A stretch of 51,100 nucleotides of DNA, from assembly GCA_947626905.1 (NCBI GenBank), contig CANQUE010000011.1, positions 1 through 51,100 on the forward strand, read 5' to 3'. The notes below the pieces were generated by a model, which was given only the letters and a program-made list of their open reading frames with translations, had not been told where the DNA came from and ran no database searches. This stretch comes from an uncultured Oscillospiraceae bacterium. GTDB taxonomy: Bacteria > Bacillota > Clostridia > Oscillospirales > Oscillospiraceae. The position numbers were made by a program, and so were the translations under genes. Shown piece after piece: positions 44,446-51,100 of the stretch (position 1 is the first letter of the stretch; each line of letters begins with the position of its first letter).

Positions 44446-44479
44446 GTTTTGCGGTTCCGGCGTCAGCCGGGAGCAAAAC
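44446..44479 (-). promoter_or_regulatory. Hairpin in the uvrB leader
   Basis: Outer arms GTTTTGC/GCAAAAC (44446-44452, 44473-44479) and inner arms CCGGC/GCCGG (44457-44461, 44466-44470). An alternative pairing GCGGTT/AACCGC is possible on the minus-strand RNA, so the leader could switch between two forms. Confidence 0.5.
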
Positions 44480-44493
44480 CGCCTCGAATCATA

Positions 44494-44519
44494 TATAATG
44501 GCCGCTTGCGGCCATTATA
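44494..44519. promoter_or_regulatory. Perfect palindrome carrying TATAAT on both strands
   Basis: Arms TATAATGGCCGC (44494-44505) and GCGGCCATTATA (44508-44519) around TT. The right arm is the -10 box of uvrB read leftward; the left arm is a -10-like box read rightward. Another copy of TGCTATAATGG lies at 44430-44440. Confidence 0.7.
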
Positions 44520-44541
44520 GCATACTTTTTCAAAAGCACAA
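44514..44541 (-). promoter_or_regulatory. Extended -10 promoter of uvrB
   Basis: Minus strand TTGTGC (44541-44536), a 16-base spacer and TATAAT (44519-44514), preceded by TGC (extended -10). Confidence 0.75.
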
Positions 44542-44555
44542 GCGCCCGGCCCGTC

Positions 44556-44584
44556 TTGACGCGCTGGCCCGGGCCATGTACAAT
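44556..44584 (+). promoter_or_regulatory. Sigma-A promoter of the rRNA methyltransferase gene
   Basis: TTGACG (44556-44561), a 17-base spacer and TACAAT (44579-44584), giving a leader of about 18 bases. Confidence 0.7.
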
Positions 44585-44608
44585 AACAGCCAGAAAGGCT
44601 GGGATAAC

Positions 44609-45811
44609 ATGGAAACTGGTATCGTCACCCTGAAACAGGGGGAGGGCCGGGCCCTGAAGGCCGGCGGGCCCTGGATCTACGACAACGAGGCCGCCTCCAT
44701 CCAGGGGGACCCCGCCGACGGGGACATCGTCGCCGTGACGGACAGCCGGGGCCGGTTCCTCTGCAAGGGCTTTATCAACCGCAAAAGCAAGCTGCTGGTG
44801 CGGGTGATGAGCCGGGACGAGGGGGCGGTCATCGACCGGGATTTCCTCGCCGCGCGGGTGCGCGGCGCCTGGGAGTACCGCAAGCGGACCGTGGACACCT
44901 CGTGCTGCCGGCTCCTCTTCGGAGAGGCGGATTTTCTGCCGGGGCTGGTGGTGGACAAATTCTCGGACGTGCTGGTTGTCCAGTCCCTGGCCCTGGGCAT
45001 AGACCGGATGAAGGCGACCATCCTGGAGCTGGTCACCGAGACCCTGGCGGCGGACGGGGTGACCATCCGGGGCATATATGAGCGCAGCGACGCCCCGGTC
45101 CGGGCCCGGGAGGGCCTGCCCCTGGTCAGGGGCTTTATCGGCCCGCCCTTCGACACCAAGGTGGAGATCCGGGAAAACGGCGTGCGGTATCTGGTGGACG
45201 TGGCCGAGGGGCAGAAGACGGGATTTTTCCTGGATCAGAAATACAACCGCAAGGCCATATGGCCCCTCTGCCGGGGGGCGAAGGTGCTGGACTGCTTCAC
45301 CCACACCGGCTCTTTTGCTCTGAACGCGGCGCTGGCAGGGGCATCCAGCGTATTGGCGGTGGACGCCTCGGAGCTGGCCATCGCCCAGGCCCGGGAGAAC
45401 GCGGCGCTGAACGGCCTGGAGGACCGGGTCCGGTTCACCTGCGCGGACGTGTTTGAATTTCTGCCGGCGCTCATCCGGAAGGGGGAACGGTTCGACGTGG
45501 TGATCCTGGACCCGCCCGCCTTTGCCAAGAGCCGGGGCGCGGTGAAAAACGCCGTGAAGGGCTACCGGGAGGTGAATCTGCGGGCGCTGCAGCTGGTGCG
45601 GGACGGCGGCTATCTGGTCACCTGTTCCTGCTCCCACTTCGTGGACGCGGCCCTGCTGGGCCAGACGGTGCACCAGGCGGCCAACAATGTGCGCAAGCGC
45701 CTGCGGCAGGTGGAATTTCGCACCCAGTCCCCGGACCACCCCATCCTGTGGGGCGCGGAGGATTCGGAATATCTGAAGTTTTTCATTTTTCAGGTGTGCC
45801 GGGAGGGGTAA
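44609..45811 (+). CDS. Class I SAM-dependent rRNA methyltransferase (RlmI-like)
   Basis: 400 residues. An N-terminal PUA-like domain (about 1-80, ALKAGGPWIYDNEAASIQGD) is followed by a Rossmann methyltransferase domain: VLDCFTHTGSFALNAALAGA (SAM motif I), VDASELAIAQARENAALNGL, VILDPPAFAKSRGAVKNAVK (motif IV) and LVTCSCSHFV (cysteine motif VI). The family makes m5C1962 in 23S rRNA. Start at 44609: it matches the PUA start and lies just after a good promoter; an open frame extends upstream to 44444 but covers the promoter region. Confidence 0.92.
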   Translation: METGIVTLKQGEGRALKAGGPWIYDNEAASIQGDPADGDIVAVTDSRGRFLCKGFINRKSKLLVRVMSRDEGAVIDRDFLAARVRGAWEYRKRTVDTSCCRLLFGEADFLPGLVVDKFSDVLVVQSLALGIDRMKATILELVTETLAADGVTIRGIYERSDAPVRAREGLPLVRGFIGPPFDTKVEIRENGVRYLVDVAEGQKTGFFLDQKYNRKAIWPLCRGAKVLDCFTHTGSFALNAALAGASSVLAVDASELAIAQARENAALNGLEDRVRFTCADVFEFLPALIRKGERFDVVILDPPAFAKSRGAVKNAVKGYREVNLRALQLVRDGGYLVTCSCSHFVDAALLGQTVHQAANNVRKRLRQVEFRTQSPDHPILWGAEDSEYLKFFIFQVCREG

Positions 45812-45829
45812 CTCCGCGCCGGAAGCTTG

Positions 45830-45859
45830 TTGACAGCCGCAAGATACAAATGGTAATAT
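45830..45859 (+). promoter_or_regulatory. Probable promoter of the secreted protein at 45894
   Basis: TTGACA (45830-45835), an 18-base spacer and TAATAT (45854-45859). Confidence 0.6.
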
Positions 45860-45893
45860 ATAATCAAAATATGACGGCGGGAGGTTGTCCGAT

Positions 45894-47549
45894 ATGAAGA
45901 TGCCCAGAAGGATCCTGGCGCTGCTTTTGGCGGCGCTGATGGTCGCGGCCATGGGGCTGAGCAGCGGCGCGGCCCGGACCCAGAGCACAGAGAAGGGTTA
46001 CCAGCGCTACGAAAACGACACGGCCAAGTTCGCCCTGGACGCGCCGGAGGACTTCGATATCTCCGAGCCCTATGACAATGCGGTCCTCTTCTCCAACGGG
46101 AGCGATTTCCGCGTGTCGGCGGAATATACGTTTTATACCGCCGACGGCGCCCACTTCATCCAGTCCGCGGCGGACTTTGCCTCCTTTATCGAGGCGGACC
46201 AGGCGGTGCTGGCCGATTGGGTGGGCGTTTCCGAGCTGGAGATACAGGGTTCCGCCTGGGGCGAAGTGAACGGCGCGCCCTGCTATGTGTGCGCCTATTC
46301 CCTGACGCAATCCGGCGATAACTACTCCGGTGCCATCTATCTCTTTGACGGCAAAGGAGATTTTGGCTGCTACTGCCTGCAGGTCCTGCTCCGGGACGAC
46401 GCCAGCGGCGCGGAGGAATTTGTCCAGCAAACGGAGCACATCGTCCAAAGCTTCACCGTCACCGGCTCCTATCAGGGGGAGGGCTATTCCCTGTATGAGA
46501 TGGAGAGTGAGGGCGCGCCGATGCAGTTTTTCGCCCGGGACACGGCTGAGGTGAACCAGATCTCCAACGGCGCGGCCATCTACCCGGTGGACCGGGTGTT
46601 CACCGAGGCCAGGGTCAACATCCGCCAGACCTCTTTTGAGTCGTCCTATGACGTGGCCGATGCCATCGAAGGGGTGACGTCCTACTATTTCAACTACCGG
46701 GACGACGCCCGGTTCACCGCCCAGCCCTCCCATTTTGATCTGGGGCGGTACAGCTATGACATGGTGCAGATAGAATGCTCCAACGAAGGCGTACATTACA
46801 CGGTCTGTGTGGCGCTGTTCGTTTCCGGCGGCTATTACTGGCTGGTATCCTCCGAGGCCACAGACGAGTATGTGGCCCAGGTGGCGGACGCGTTCAGCGA
46901 CACCCTGTTCTCCCTGCGGGCCAACGGCGACGGCGCGGGCACGGGCGCTGCGGTGAATGCCATCCGGGGCGGCGTGAATGAAGTGCTGGACGTCATCGAG
47001 GACCAGGAGGGCTTTGAGAGCGGCGAGGACGGCTGGATGGAGCCCCTGGGCTGCGTGCTCGATCTGGACGGGGGCGGACAGCTGCTGGTAACGGTATACG
47101 AAACCGTCATCGGCACCGACTATTCCGTACGGACCGAGGCCTGGCTGCTCGAGGACGGCACCGCGGCGCTGCTGACCCGCAACGAGCTGTATAAAGAGGT
47201 GGGCGGCAACAGCGGACGCGTGTCCCTCGTCCGCAAAAGCGGCGCCGTTCACCTGGCGCTGGAATGCAACCTCTGGGAAGGGGACCGGTTCAACAACTAC
47301 TACGCCTATCTGCCTCTGAACGAACAGGACGTCTGTTTCGACGAGGGCGTCTATATGGAGGCCCACGGCACGGTGGGCCAGGAGGACGAGGGCCAATACA
47401 ACGTGGACGGAAAGGACGTTTCCCTGGCCTCCTTTGACGCCGCCCGGGACAGCTATTCCCTGCTGATAGGCCCGCTGGACATCCAGCAGGGGCACGGCAA
47501 CGGCGACGTGATGGACTTCGACGGCCTGCGGCACTTTTATCCCGACTGA
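45894..47549 (+). CDS. Secreted protein of unknown function
   Basis: 551 residues with a signal peptide (ILALLLAALMVAAMGLSSGA). Two regions, about 35-190 and 195-350, look like repeats of one alpha/beta unit. Each reads like a PsbP/MOG1-type domain (YENDTAKFALDAPEDFDISE ... AYSLTQSGDNYSGAIYLFDG; ... VCVALFVSGGYYWLVSSEAT). The C-terminal 180 residues are unassigned. I do not recognise the whole. GGGAGG nine bases before the ATG sets the start at 45894. It is probably exported to the wall or medium. The next gene follows after 44 bases and may be co-transcribed. Confidence 0.72.
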   Translation: MKMPRRILALLLAALMVAAMGLSSGAARTQSTEKGYQRYENDTAKFALDAPEDFDISEPYDNAVLFSNGSDFRVSAEYTFYTADGAHFIQSAADFASFIEADQAVLADWVGVSELEIQGSAWGEVNGAPCYVCAYSLTQSGDNYSGAIYLFDGKGDFGCYCLQVLLRDDASGAEEFVQQTEHIVQSFTVTGSYQGEGYSLYEMESEGAPMQFFARDTAEVNQISNGAAIYPVDRVFTEARVNIRQTSFESSYDVADAIEGVTSYYFNYRDDARFTAQPSHFDLGRYSYDMVQIECSNEGVHYTVCVALFVSGGYYWLVSSEATDEYVAQVADAFSDTLFSLRANGDGAGTGAAVNAIRGGVNEVLDVIEDQEGFESGEDGWMEPLGCVLDLDGGGQLLVTVYETVIGTDYSVRTEAWLLEDGTAALLTRNELYKEVGGNSGRVSLVRKSGAVHLALECNLWEGDRFNNYYAYLPLNEQDVCFDEGVYMEAHGTVGQEDEGQYNVDGKDVSLASFDAARDSYSLLIGPLDIQQGHGNGDVMDFDGLRHFYPD

Positions 47550-47593
47550 CCTCGGTCCCGGACGCTTCCGGTGACCACGAAAGGAGGACCGCC

Positions 47594-48472
47594 GTGTACG
47601 AACTGACGCAGCTCACCGACCGGTGCTATTATATCCAGAGCCCCGCCAAGATCGGCCTGGTGCGGCTGGAGGGGGACCGGGTATGCCTCATCGACAGCGG
47701 CAACGACAAGGACGCCGGCCGGAAGGTCCGCCAGATCCTGGACAGCCGCATCTGGCGGCTGAGCGCCATTTACAACACCCACTCCAACGCCGACCACATC
47801 GGCGGCAACCAGTATCTGCAAAAACAGACCGGCTGCAAGATATACGCCCCCGGCATCGAGCGGGACTTTACCCGCCACCCCCTGCTGGAGCCGTCCTTCC
47901 TCTACGGCGGGTATCCCTGCCGGGATCTGCGCCACAAATTCCTCCTGGCCCAGCCCAGCGACGCCCTGCCCCTGACGGAGGACGTCCTGCCGGAGGGCTG
48001 GGAAATGATCCCCCTGCCCGGCCATTTCTTTGACATGGTGGGCTTTCGGACGGCCGACGGCGTGGTGTATCTGGCCGACTGCCTCTCGAGCCGGGAGACA
48101 TTGGAAAAGTACCGGATCGGCTTCCTCTACGACGTGGGGGCCTATCTGGACACCCTGGAGAGGGTAAAGACCATGGAGGGGACCGTGTTCGTCCCCGCCC
48201 ACGCCCCCGCGGCGGAGAGCGTGGCGGAGCTGGCCCAGTATAACATCGACGCGGTGCTGGCCGTGGCGGAGGCCATCGTGGCCGCCTGCCGGGAACCCAC
48301 CTGTTTTGAAATGCTGCTGGGCGGGCTGTTCCGGCAATACGGCCTGGCGATGAATTTCGAGCAATATGCCCTGGTGGGCAGCACGGTCCGGTCCTATCTC
48401 AGCTGGCTGAAGGATACCGGCCGCCTCACCGTCCGGTTCGAAGACGGCATGCTCCTGTGGGAGCGGGCATAA
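47594..48472 (+). CDS. Metallo-beta-lactamase-fold hydrolase (GTG start)
   Basis: 292 residues. MBL core in order: LIDSGNDKDAGRKV, NTHSNADHIGG, PLPGHFFDMVGF, YLADCLSS and VPAHAPA. In the usual HxHxDH metal motif the second His is replaced by Asn (H-S-N-A-D-H), a variant that I recall from related Clostridia proteins; it implies altered metal binding. The C-terminal 80 residues are helical with a winged-helix look (MLLGGLFRQYGLAMNFEQYA). Substrate unknown. AAAGGAGG six bases before the GTG is convincing. Confidence 0.85.
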   Translation: MYELTQLTDRCYYIQSPAKIGLVRLEGDRVCLIDSGNDKDAGRKVRQILDSRIWRLSAIYNTHSNADHIGGNQYLQKQTGCKIYAPGIERDFTRHPLLEPSFLYGGYPCRDLRHKFLLAQPSDALPLTEDVLPEGWEMIPLPGHFFDMVGFRTADGVVYLADCLSSRETLEKYRIGFLYDVGAYLDTLERVKTMEGTVFVPAHAPAAESVAELAQYNIDAVLAVAEAIVAACREPTCFEMLLGGLFRQYGLAMNFEQYALVGSTVRSYLSWLKDTGRLTVRFEDGMLLWERA

Positions 48473-48492
48473 AACCGTCGACAAAAGGACGG

Positions 48493-48514
48493 TCTGGCGT
48501 TCGGGAACGCCAGA
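48493..48514. other. Perfect 10-bp palindrome after the MBL gene
   Basis: TCTGGCGTTC (48493-48502) and GAACGCCAGA (48505-48514) around GG. There is no U-tract. It precedes the true terminator and its function is unclear. Confidence 0.5.
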
Positions 48515-48532
48515 CAAGAAAGCTTTCGGCAG

Positions 48533-48571
48533 AAAATGGCACAGCGCTCCGATGCGGCGCTGTGCCATTTT
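48533..48571. terminator. Bidirectional terminator between the MBL and methyltransferase genes
   Basis: 15-bp perfect stem (48533-48547 with 48557-48571), with an A-run on the left arm and a T-run on the right arm, loop of nine. Confidence 0.88.
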
Positions 48572-48625
48572 GATCGTATTGGGATACCGTTTTCCTGTTT
48601 GCTGCGCCATACTAGCGCCCGGGAT

Positions 48626-49423
48626 CTAACCCTTTCTCGCTAACTGTAGATCCATCGTATCATAAATCGTGATCCTGCCGCCATGTTTATGGATCGCCTC
48701 TTCGATCTTTGCAAAAAACTCCGTTCTGATATTTTCTGCCATCGCGATATGATCTGAGTATGTTCCAAGAAGTTCTATATACTCTTTTGCGGAAAATGCA
48801 CGTTCTCGATAAAACAACGCGTATCTTATATCCGAAAAACCATATTTGCTTGCGATCATAGCCAGTTCCTTTGCCTGCTGCTCCGTATATTCAGATATCG
48901 TTTCACGTTCTCTATTGTAATACCTATTATAGTATTGGTCATAGAGCTCATCTATCTCCTGCGAGAGCGCAGGATCTCCTTTATCGCGATACGGATGATT
49001 CGCAAACCGCGCAAAAGCGCCTCCCCTTTTCAACATAGAAAATACTTTTTCATATCCGATCTTCTCCGGCACCCAATGAAACGCAGATGCGGAAAACACC
49101 AGATCAAAGGCATCGTCCTCAAACACAGTATCTTCAAATCTACCTGTGATCACCGAAAATTTTTGATATTCCTTAAACTTATCTTTTAGCAGCGCAGAGA
49201 ACCGTTCCCCACATTCTACCGCTGTCAATCGGCACCCGGTCTTTAGAATGGGAGCCGTCGCTTGTCCTCCGCCGCTTCCAACCTCAACCACATTACTGTT
49301 TTCATTGATAGGGATATAATGAAACAACGTCTGATACAATTCTTTTACATAGCCGGGACGTAACTTTTCATACGTAGGGGCCACTGTATCAAACGTCCAT
49401 TCCCATCCTTTCCTTGTCGGCAT
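48626..49423 (-). CDS. Class I SAM methyltransferase, AT-rich and probably acquired
   Basis: 265 residues. Methyltransferase domain at about 20-150: FDTVAPTYEKLRPGYVKELY, SAM motif NVVEVGSGGGQATAPILKTG, LTAVECGERFSALLKDKF and DAFDLVFSASAFHWVPEKIG. The rest is helical and lysine-rich. It is similar to UbiE/BioC-like small-molecule methylases; substrate unknown. Base use is unlike any neighbour: 48661-48720 has 26 G/C of 60, against 47 of 60 at 49501-49560. It uses many A/T-ending codons, which points to recent transfer. GGGAGGG precedes the ATG at 49423. No mobile-element ends were found around it. Confidence 0.85.
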   Translation of the reverse strand: MPTRKGWEWTFDTVAPTYEKLRPGYVKELYQTLFHYIPINENSNVVEVGSGGGQATAPILKTGCRLTAVECGERFSALLKDKFKEYQKFSVITGRFEDTVFEDDAFDLVFSASAFHWVPEKIGYEKVFSMLKRGGAFARFANHPYRDKGDPALSQEIDELYDQYYNRYYNRERETISEYTEQQAKELAMIASKYGFSDIRYALFYRERAFSAKEYIELLGTYSDHIAMAENIRTEFFAKIEEAIHKHGGRITIYDTMDLQLARKG

Positions 49424-49478
49424 AACGACCCACCCTCCCGATTCGCAGTTACCTCTCCCGTCCGCCGGGGCCGTCCCG

Positions 49479-50726
49479 TCACGGCTCCGGGTCGATGCCG
49501 TGGCCGGACAGGGCCTGGGTGCGGCGTTTGCGGAGGATGGAGCCCGGCGGCGCGGGGACCGGCAGCGCCATGCGCAGGGCCATCTTGGCGTGGCTGGCGG
49601 CGGCCACCGGCGCGCCCTCCCCGTCCCATATCTCCCCGGCGGTGAAGGCCAGGGGCTCCGCCCCCGGCATGAGCAGCTCCAGCCCGTCCCCGGGGGAGAA
49701 CCGGTTGCGCTGGGTGAGCCAGGCGCTCCCGTCGCCGTCGCACCGCTCCACCACCGCCGCCACGTCATAGCGGGAGAAATAGCAGGCGTCGGCGGTATAC
49801 TGGCCCGGCTGGCCGAAATAAAAGCCGGTGCAATAGGGCCGGTGGCTGACGGCCAGCACCTCCTCTTCCCATACCGGCTCCAGAGGCCGGCCCGCCAGCG
49901 CCGCGTCCACCGCGTGGCGGTAGGCGTTGGTGACCGCGGCGGCGTAATAGGCAGACTTGGTCCGGCCCTCGATCTTCAGGCTGCTCACCCCCGCGTCCAG
50001 AAGCGCGGGGATGTGGCCGATCATGCACATATCCCGGGAATTGAAGAGGTACGTCCCCCCGTCCTCGACCAGCTCCATATACTCCCCGGGCCGCTTTTCC
50101 TCCATCACGTGATATTTCCACCGGCACGGCTGGGCGCACTGGCCCTGGTTGGCGTCCCGGCCGGTCAGGTAGTTGGACAGCACGCACCGCCCGGAGAAGG
50201 ACACGCACATGGCCCCGTGGACGAAGGCCTCCAGCTCCAGGCCCGCCGGGGCCCGAGCCCGGAGGGCCGCGATCTGCTCCAGCGTCATCTCCCGGGCCAG
50301 CACCACCCGCTTCGCCCCCAGATCGTAGAACATCCGGGCGGTCTCGGCGTTCATCACCCCCGCCTGGGTGCTGATGTGGATGGCGGCGCGGGGGGCGTAG
50401 CGCTTCGCCAGGGCCAGCACCCCCAGATCGGAGACGATGAGCCCCGCCGCCCCCGCTTCGTCCAGGCTCTCCAAATACGCCGGCAGCTCGTCCATCTGGC
50501 TGTCGGTGGGGATGGTGTTCACCGTCACATACATCTTCACGCCCCGCTCCCGGCAGTACGTCCCGGCCCGGGCCATCTCCCGGGGGCCGAAGGACCCGGC
50601 GGCGGCCCGCATGCCGTACCCCGGCCCCGCCAGATACACCGCGTCCGCCCCGAAGGCGACGGCCATCGTCAGCTTTTCCCAATTTCCCGCCGGAGCCAGC
50701 ACCTCCGGACGTTTTGTTCCATCCAT
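49479..50726 (-). CDS. U32-family protein, TrhP-type tRNA/rRNA hydroxylation factor
   Basis: 415 residues, annotated in this family as peptidase U32. Members (TrhP, RlhA) hydroxylate tRNA U34 or 23S rRNA C2501 with prephenate-linked chemistry. Motifs: PEVLAPAGNWEKLTMAVAFG, ADAVYLAG, FVHGAMCVSFSGRC, and the Fe-S-associated cysteines in SNYLTGRDANQGQCAQPCRW and DMCMIGHIPALLDAGVSSLK. Length fits TrhP. The ATG at 50726 has GAGG seven bases upstream. That GAGG lies inside the conserved TGCGAGGC block of structured element copy B, so its translation could depend on that RNA fold. Confidence 0.9.
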   Translation of the reverse strand: MDGTKRPEVLAPAGNWEKLTMAVAFGADAVYLAGPGYGMRAAAGSFGPREMARAGTYCRERGVKMYVTVNTIPTDSQMDELPAYLESLDEAGAAGLIVSDLGVLALAKRYAPRAAIHISTQAGVMNAETARMFYDLGAKRVVLAREMTLEQIAALRARAPAGLELEAFVHGAMCVSFSGRCVLSNYLTGRDANQGQCAQPCRWKYHVMEEKRPGEYMELVEDGGTYLFNSRDMCMIGHIPALLDAGVSSLKIEGRTKSAYYAAAVTNAYRHAVDAALAGRPLEPVWEEEVLAVSHRPYCTGFYFGQPGQYTADACYFSRYDVAAVVERCDGDGSAWLTQRNRFSPGDGLELLMPGAEPLAFTAGEIWDGEGAPVAAASHAKMALRMALPVPAPPGSILRKRRTQALSGHGIDPEP

Positions 50727-50732
50727 ATCTTA

Positions 50733-50899
50733 GCCTCGCACAGTTCGCCGCCGCAGCGGCGAAGAAAGGTGGATCGTTTTTCCGGCGGCGTGTACGTCGG
50801 AAAAACACTTCTCGGCCCGCAAGCATGAACGCCCTTGGGGTCCCCCCACGGATCCAGTGAAGCGATTCGCCTGTTCCGACGAGCGCTGCAGCGGGCCGC
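50733..50899 (-). ncRNA. Structured dispersed element, copy B, in the leader of the U32-family gene
   Basis: Minus-strand reading: GCGGCCCGCTGCAGCGC (50899-50883), GGGCGTTC (50834-50827), TTGCGGGCCGAGAAGTGT (50822-50805), then a 9-bp hairpin whose loop holds GTACACGCC (50795-50787), then TTCGCC..CTGCGGCGGC..AACT.TGCGAGGC ending at 50733. TTCGCCGC/GCGGCGAA forms an 8-bp stem with loop TGCG near the 3' end. The last block contains the ribosome binding site of the U32 gene. It shares all conserved blocks with 3654-3800, but the variable branch is longer. Confidence 0.7.
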
Positions 50900-50907
50900 T
50901 CTCTATT

Positions 50908-50947
50908 GGCAAAGAAATGCCCGGCTGCAAAGCAACCGGGCATTTCT
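50908..50947 (-). terminator. Terminator of the ABC permease operon
   Basis: Arms 50913-50924 and 50936-50947 (12 bp perfect), with further pairing inside. The minus strand continues TTTGCC. It separates the permease operon from element copy B. Confidence 0.8.
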
Positions 50948-50956
50948 GCCAGCATA

Positions 50957-51100
50957 TCATCTCTGTCCCTTGTCGTAGGGGATGCCCTCGGCCTTGGGGG
51001 CCCGGGAGCTCTTGGAGGTGAAAGCCAGCACCAGCAGCGTCACCAGATAGGGCAGCAGCCGGTAGAAGTTGGCGTTCAGGCCGATGTTGGCCAGCAGGAA
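50957..51100 (-). CDS. C-terminus of an ABC transporter permease (nucleoside/simple-sugar type), partial
   Basis: The last 47 residues are present; the rest is beyond the window edge. The end FYRLLPYLVTLLVLAFTSKS is a final membrane helix, followed by the short basic tail RAPKAEGIPYDKGQR. This tail (ending PYDKGQR or similar) is characteristic of the BmpA/Nup-type nucleoside ABC permeases of Firmicutes. A terminator follows at 50908-50947. Confidence 0.75.
   Translation of the reverse strand, partial: FLLANIGLNANFYRLLPYLVTLLVLAFTSKSSRAPKAEGIPYDKGQR

Noticed and set aside
44444-44608. Upstream extension of the rRNA methyltransferase
   Set aside because: It covers promoter boxes and the palindrome and is not part of the PUA domain.
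48493-48514. Terminator at the first palindrome after the MBL gene
   Set aside because: It lacks a U-tract on both strands; the hairpin at 48533-48571 is the convincing terminator.
49424-49768. N-terminal extension of the AT-rich methyltransferase to 49768
   Set aside because: The extra 115 residues lie in the 3' end of the U32-family gene in another frame, are Arg/Pro/Ser-rich, and there is a good ribosome site for the ATG at 49423.

Overview
The window looks like chromosomal DNA from a high-GC member of the Bacillota, most likely a gut Clostridia of the Oscillospiraceae type (inference from content). The signs are Shine-Dalgarno-led genes, consensus sigma-A promoters, an S-layer-homology protein behind an ECF-type sigma factor, several Xre regulators, the Gram-positive ylxM-ffh-rpsP-khpA-rimM cluster, and PyrR attenuation. 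Almost every gene is strongly G/C-biased at third positions. The clear exception is an AT-rich methyltransferase at 48626-49423. I saw no tRNA, rRNA, IS element, prophage or CRISPR array.

Layout. 1-226: end of an unidentified gene that looks frameshifted. 340-2423 (-): small Xre regulator and lepA. 2634-3617 (+): pta. 3814-7793 (-): sigma factor, DUF4367-like membrane protein and large secreted SLH protein. 7935-10117 (+): tadA and a Cthe_2159-like lipoprotein. 10183-11487 (-): secreted protein. 11691-14420 (+): ylxM, ffh, rpsP, khpA, rimM. 14566-19836: three Xre regulators, an ABC exporter and an NlpC/P60-like cell-wall enzyme. These separate rimM from trmD (19919-21184), which carries an extra GNAT acetyltransferase domain. 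21191-25869: galM (-), a free-Met-sulfoxide reductase (+), and a three-gene operon of class II aldolase, APH-like kinase and 2-hydroxyacid dehydrogenase (-). 26143-28063 (-): pyrR-uraA behind a candidate attenuator.

28352-42376 is a catabolic island. A divergent PrpR-type regulator with a degenerate AAA+ domain faces ten same-strand genes: four-carbon acid-sugar kinase, iron alcohol dehydrogenase, DapA-family aldolase, PdxA-like dehydrogenase, two tandem two-domain alpha/beta hydrolases, an SLC13/ArsB-like permease, a Ca/Na antiporter, a cytoplasmic sialidase-fold protein and a VOC protein. The kinase/PdxA pair is the known core of D-threonate/D-erythronate breakdown to dihydroxyacetone phosphate. 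The hydrolases and permease suggest that the imported substrate is an ester or conjugate of such an acid. Near-identical palindromic sites at both ends of the divergent intergenic region are candidate operators.

42430-50726: uvrB (-), an RlmI-like rRNA methyltransferase (+), a secreted protein (+), a metallo-beta-lactamase-fold protein (+), the AT-rich methyltransferase (-) and a U32/TrhP-type protein (-). The window ends in an ABC permease C-terminus.

The most unusual signal is a structured intergenic element of roughly 150-170 nt. It is present twice, at 3654-3800 (+) and 50733-50899 (-). Long identical blocks surround a hairpin whose loop is conserved, while its stem differs in sequence yet still pairs, including a G-C to C-G switch. 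That is the pattern of an RNA under structural selection. One copy places a conserved block over the ribosome binding site of the U32-family gene.
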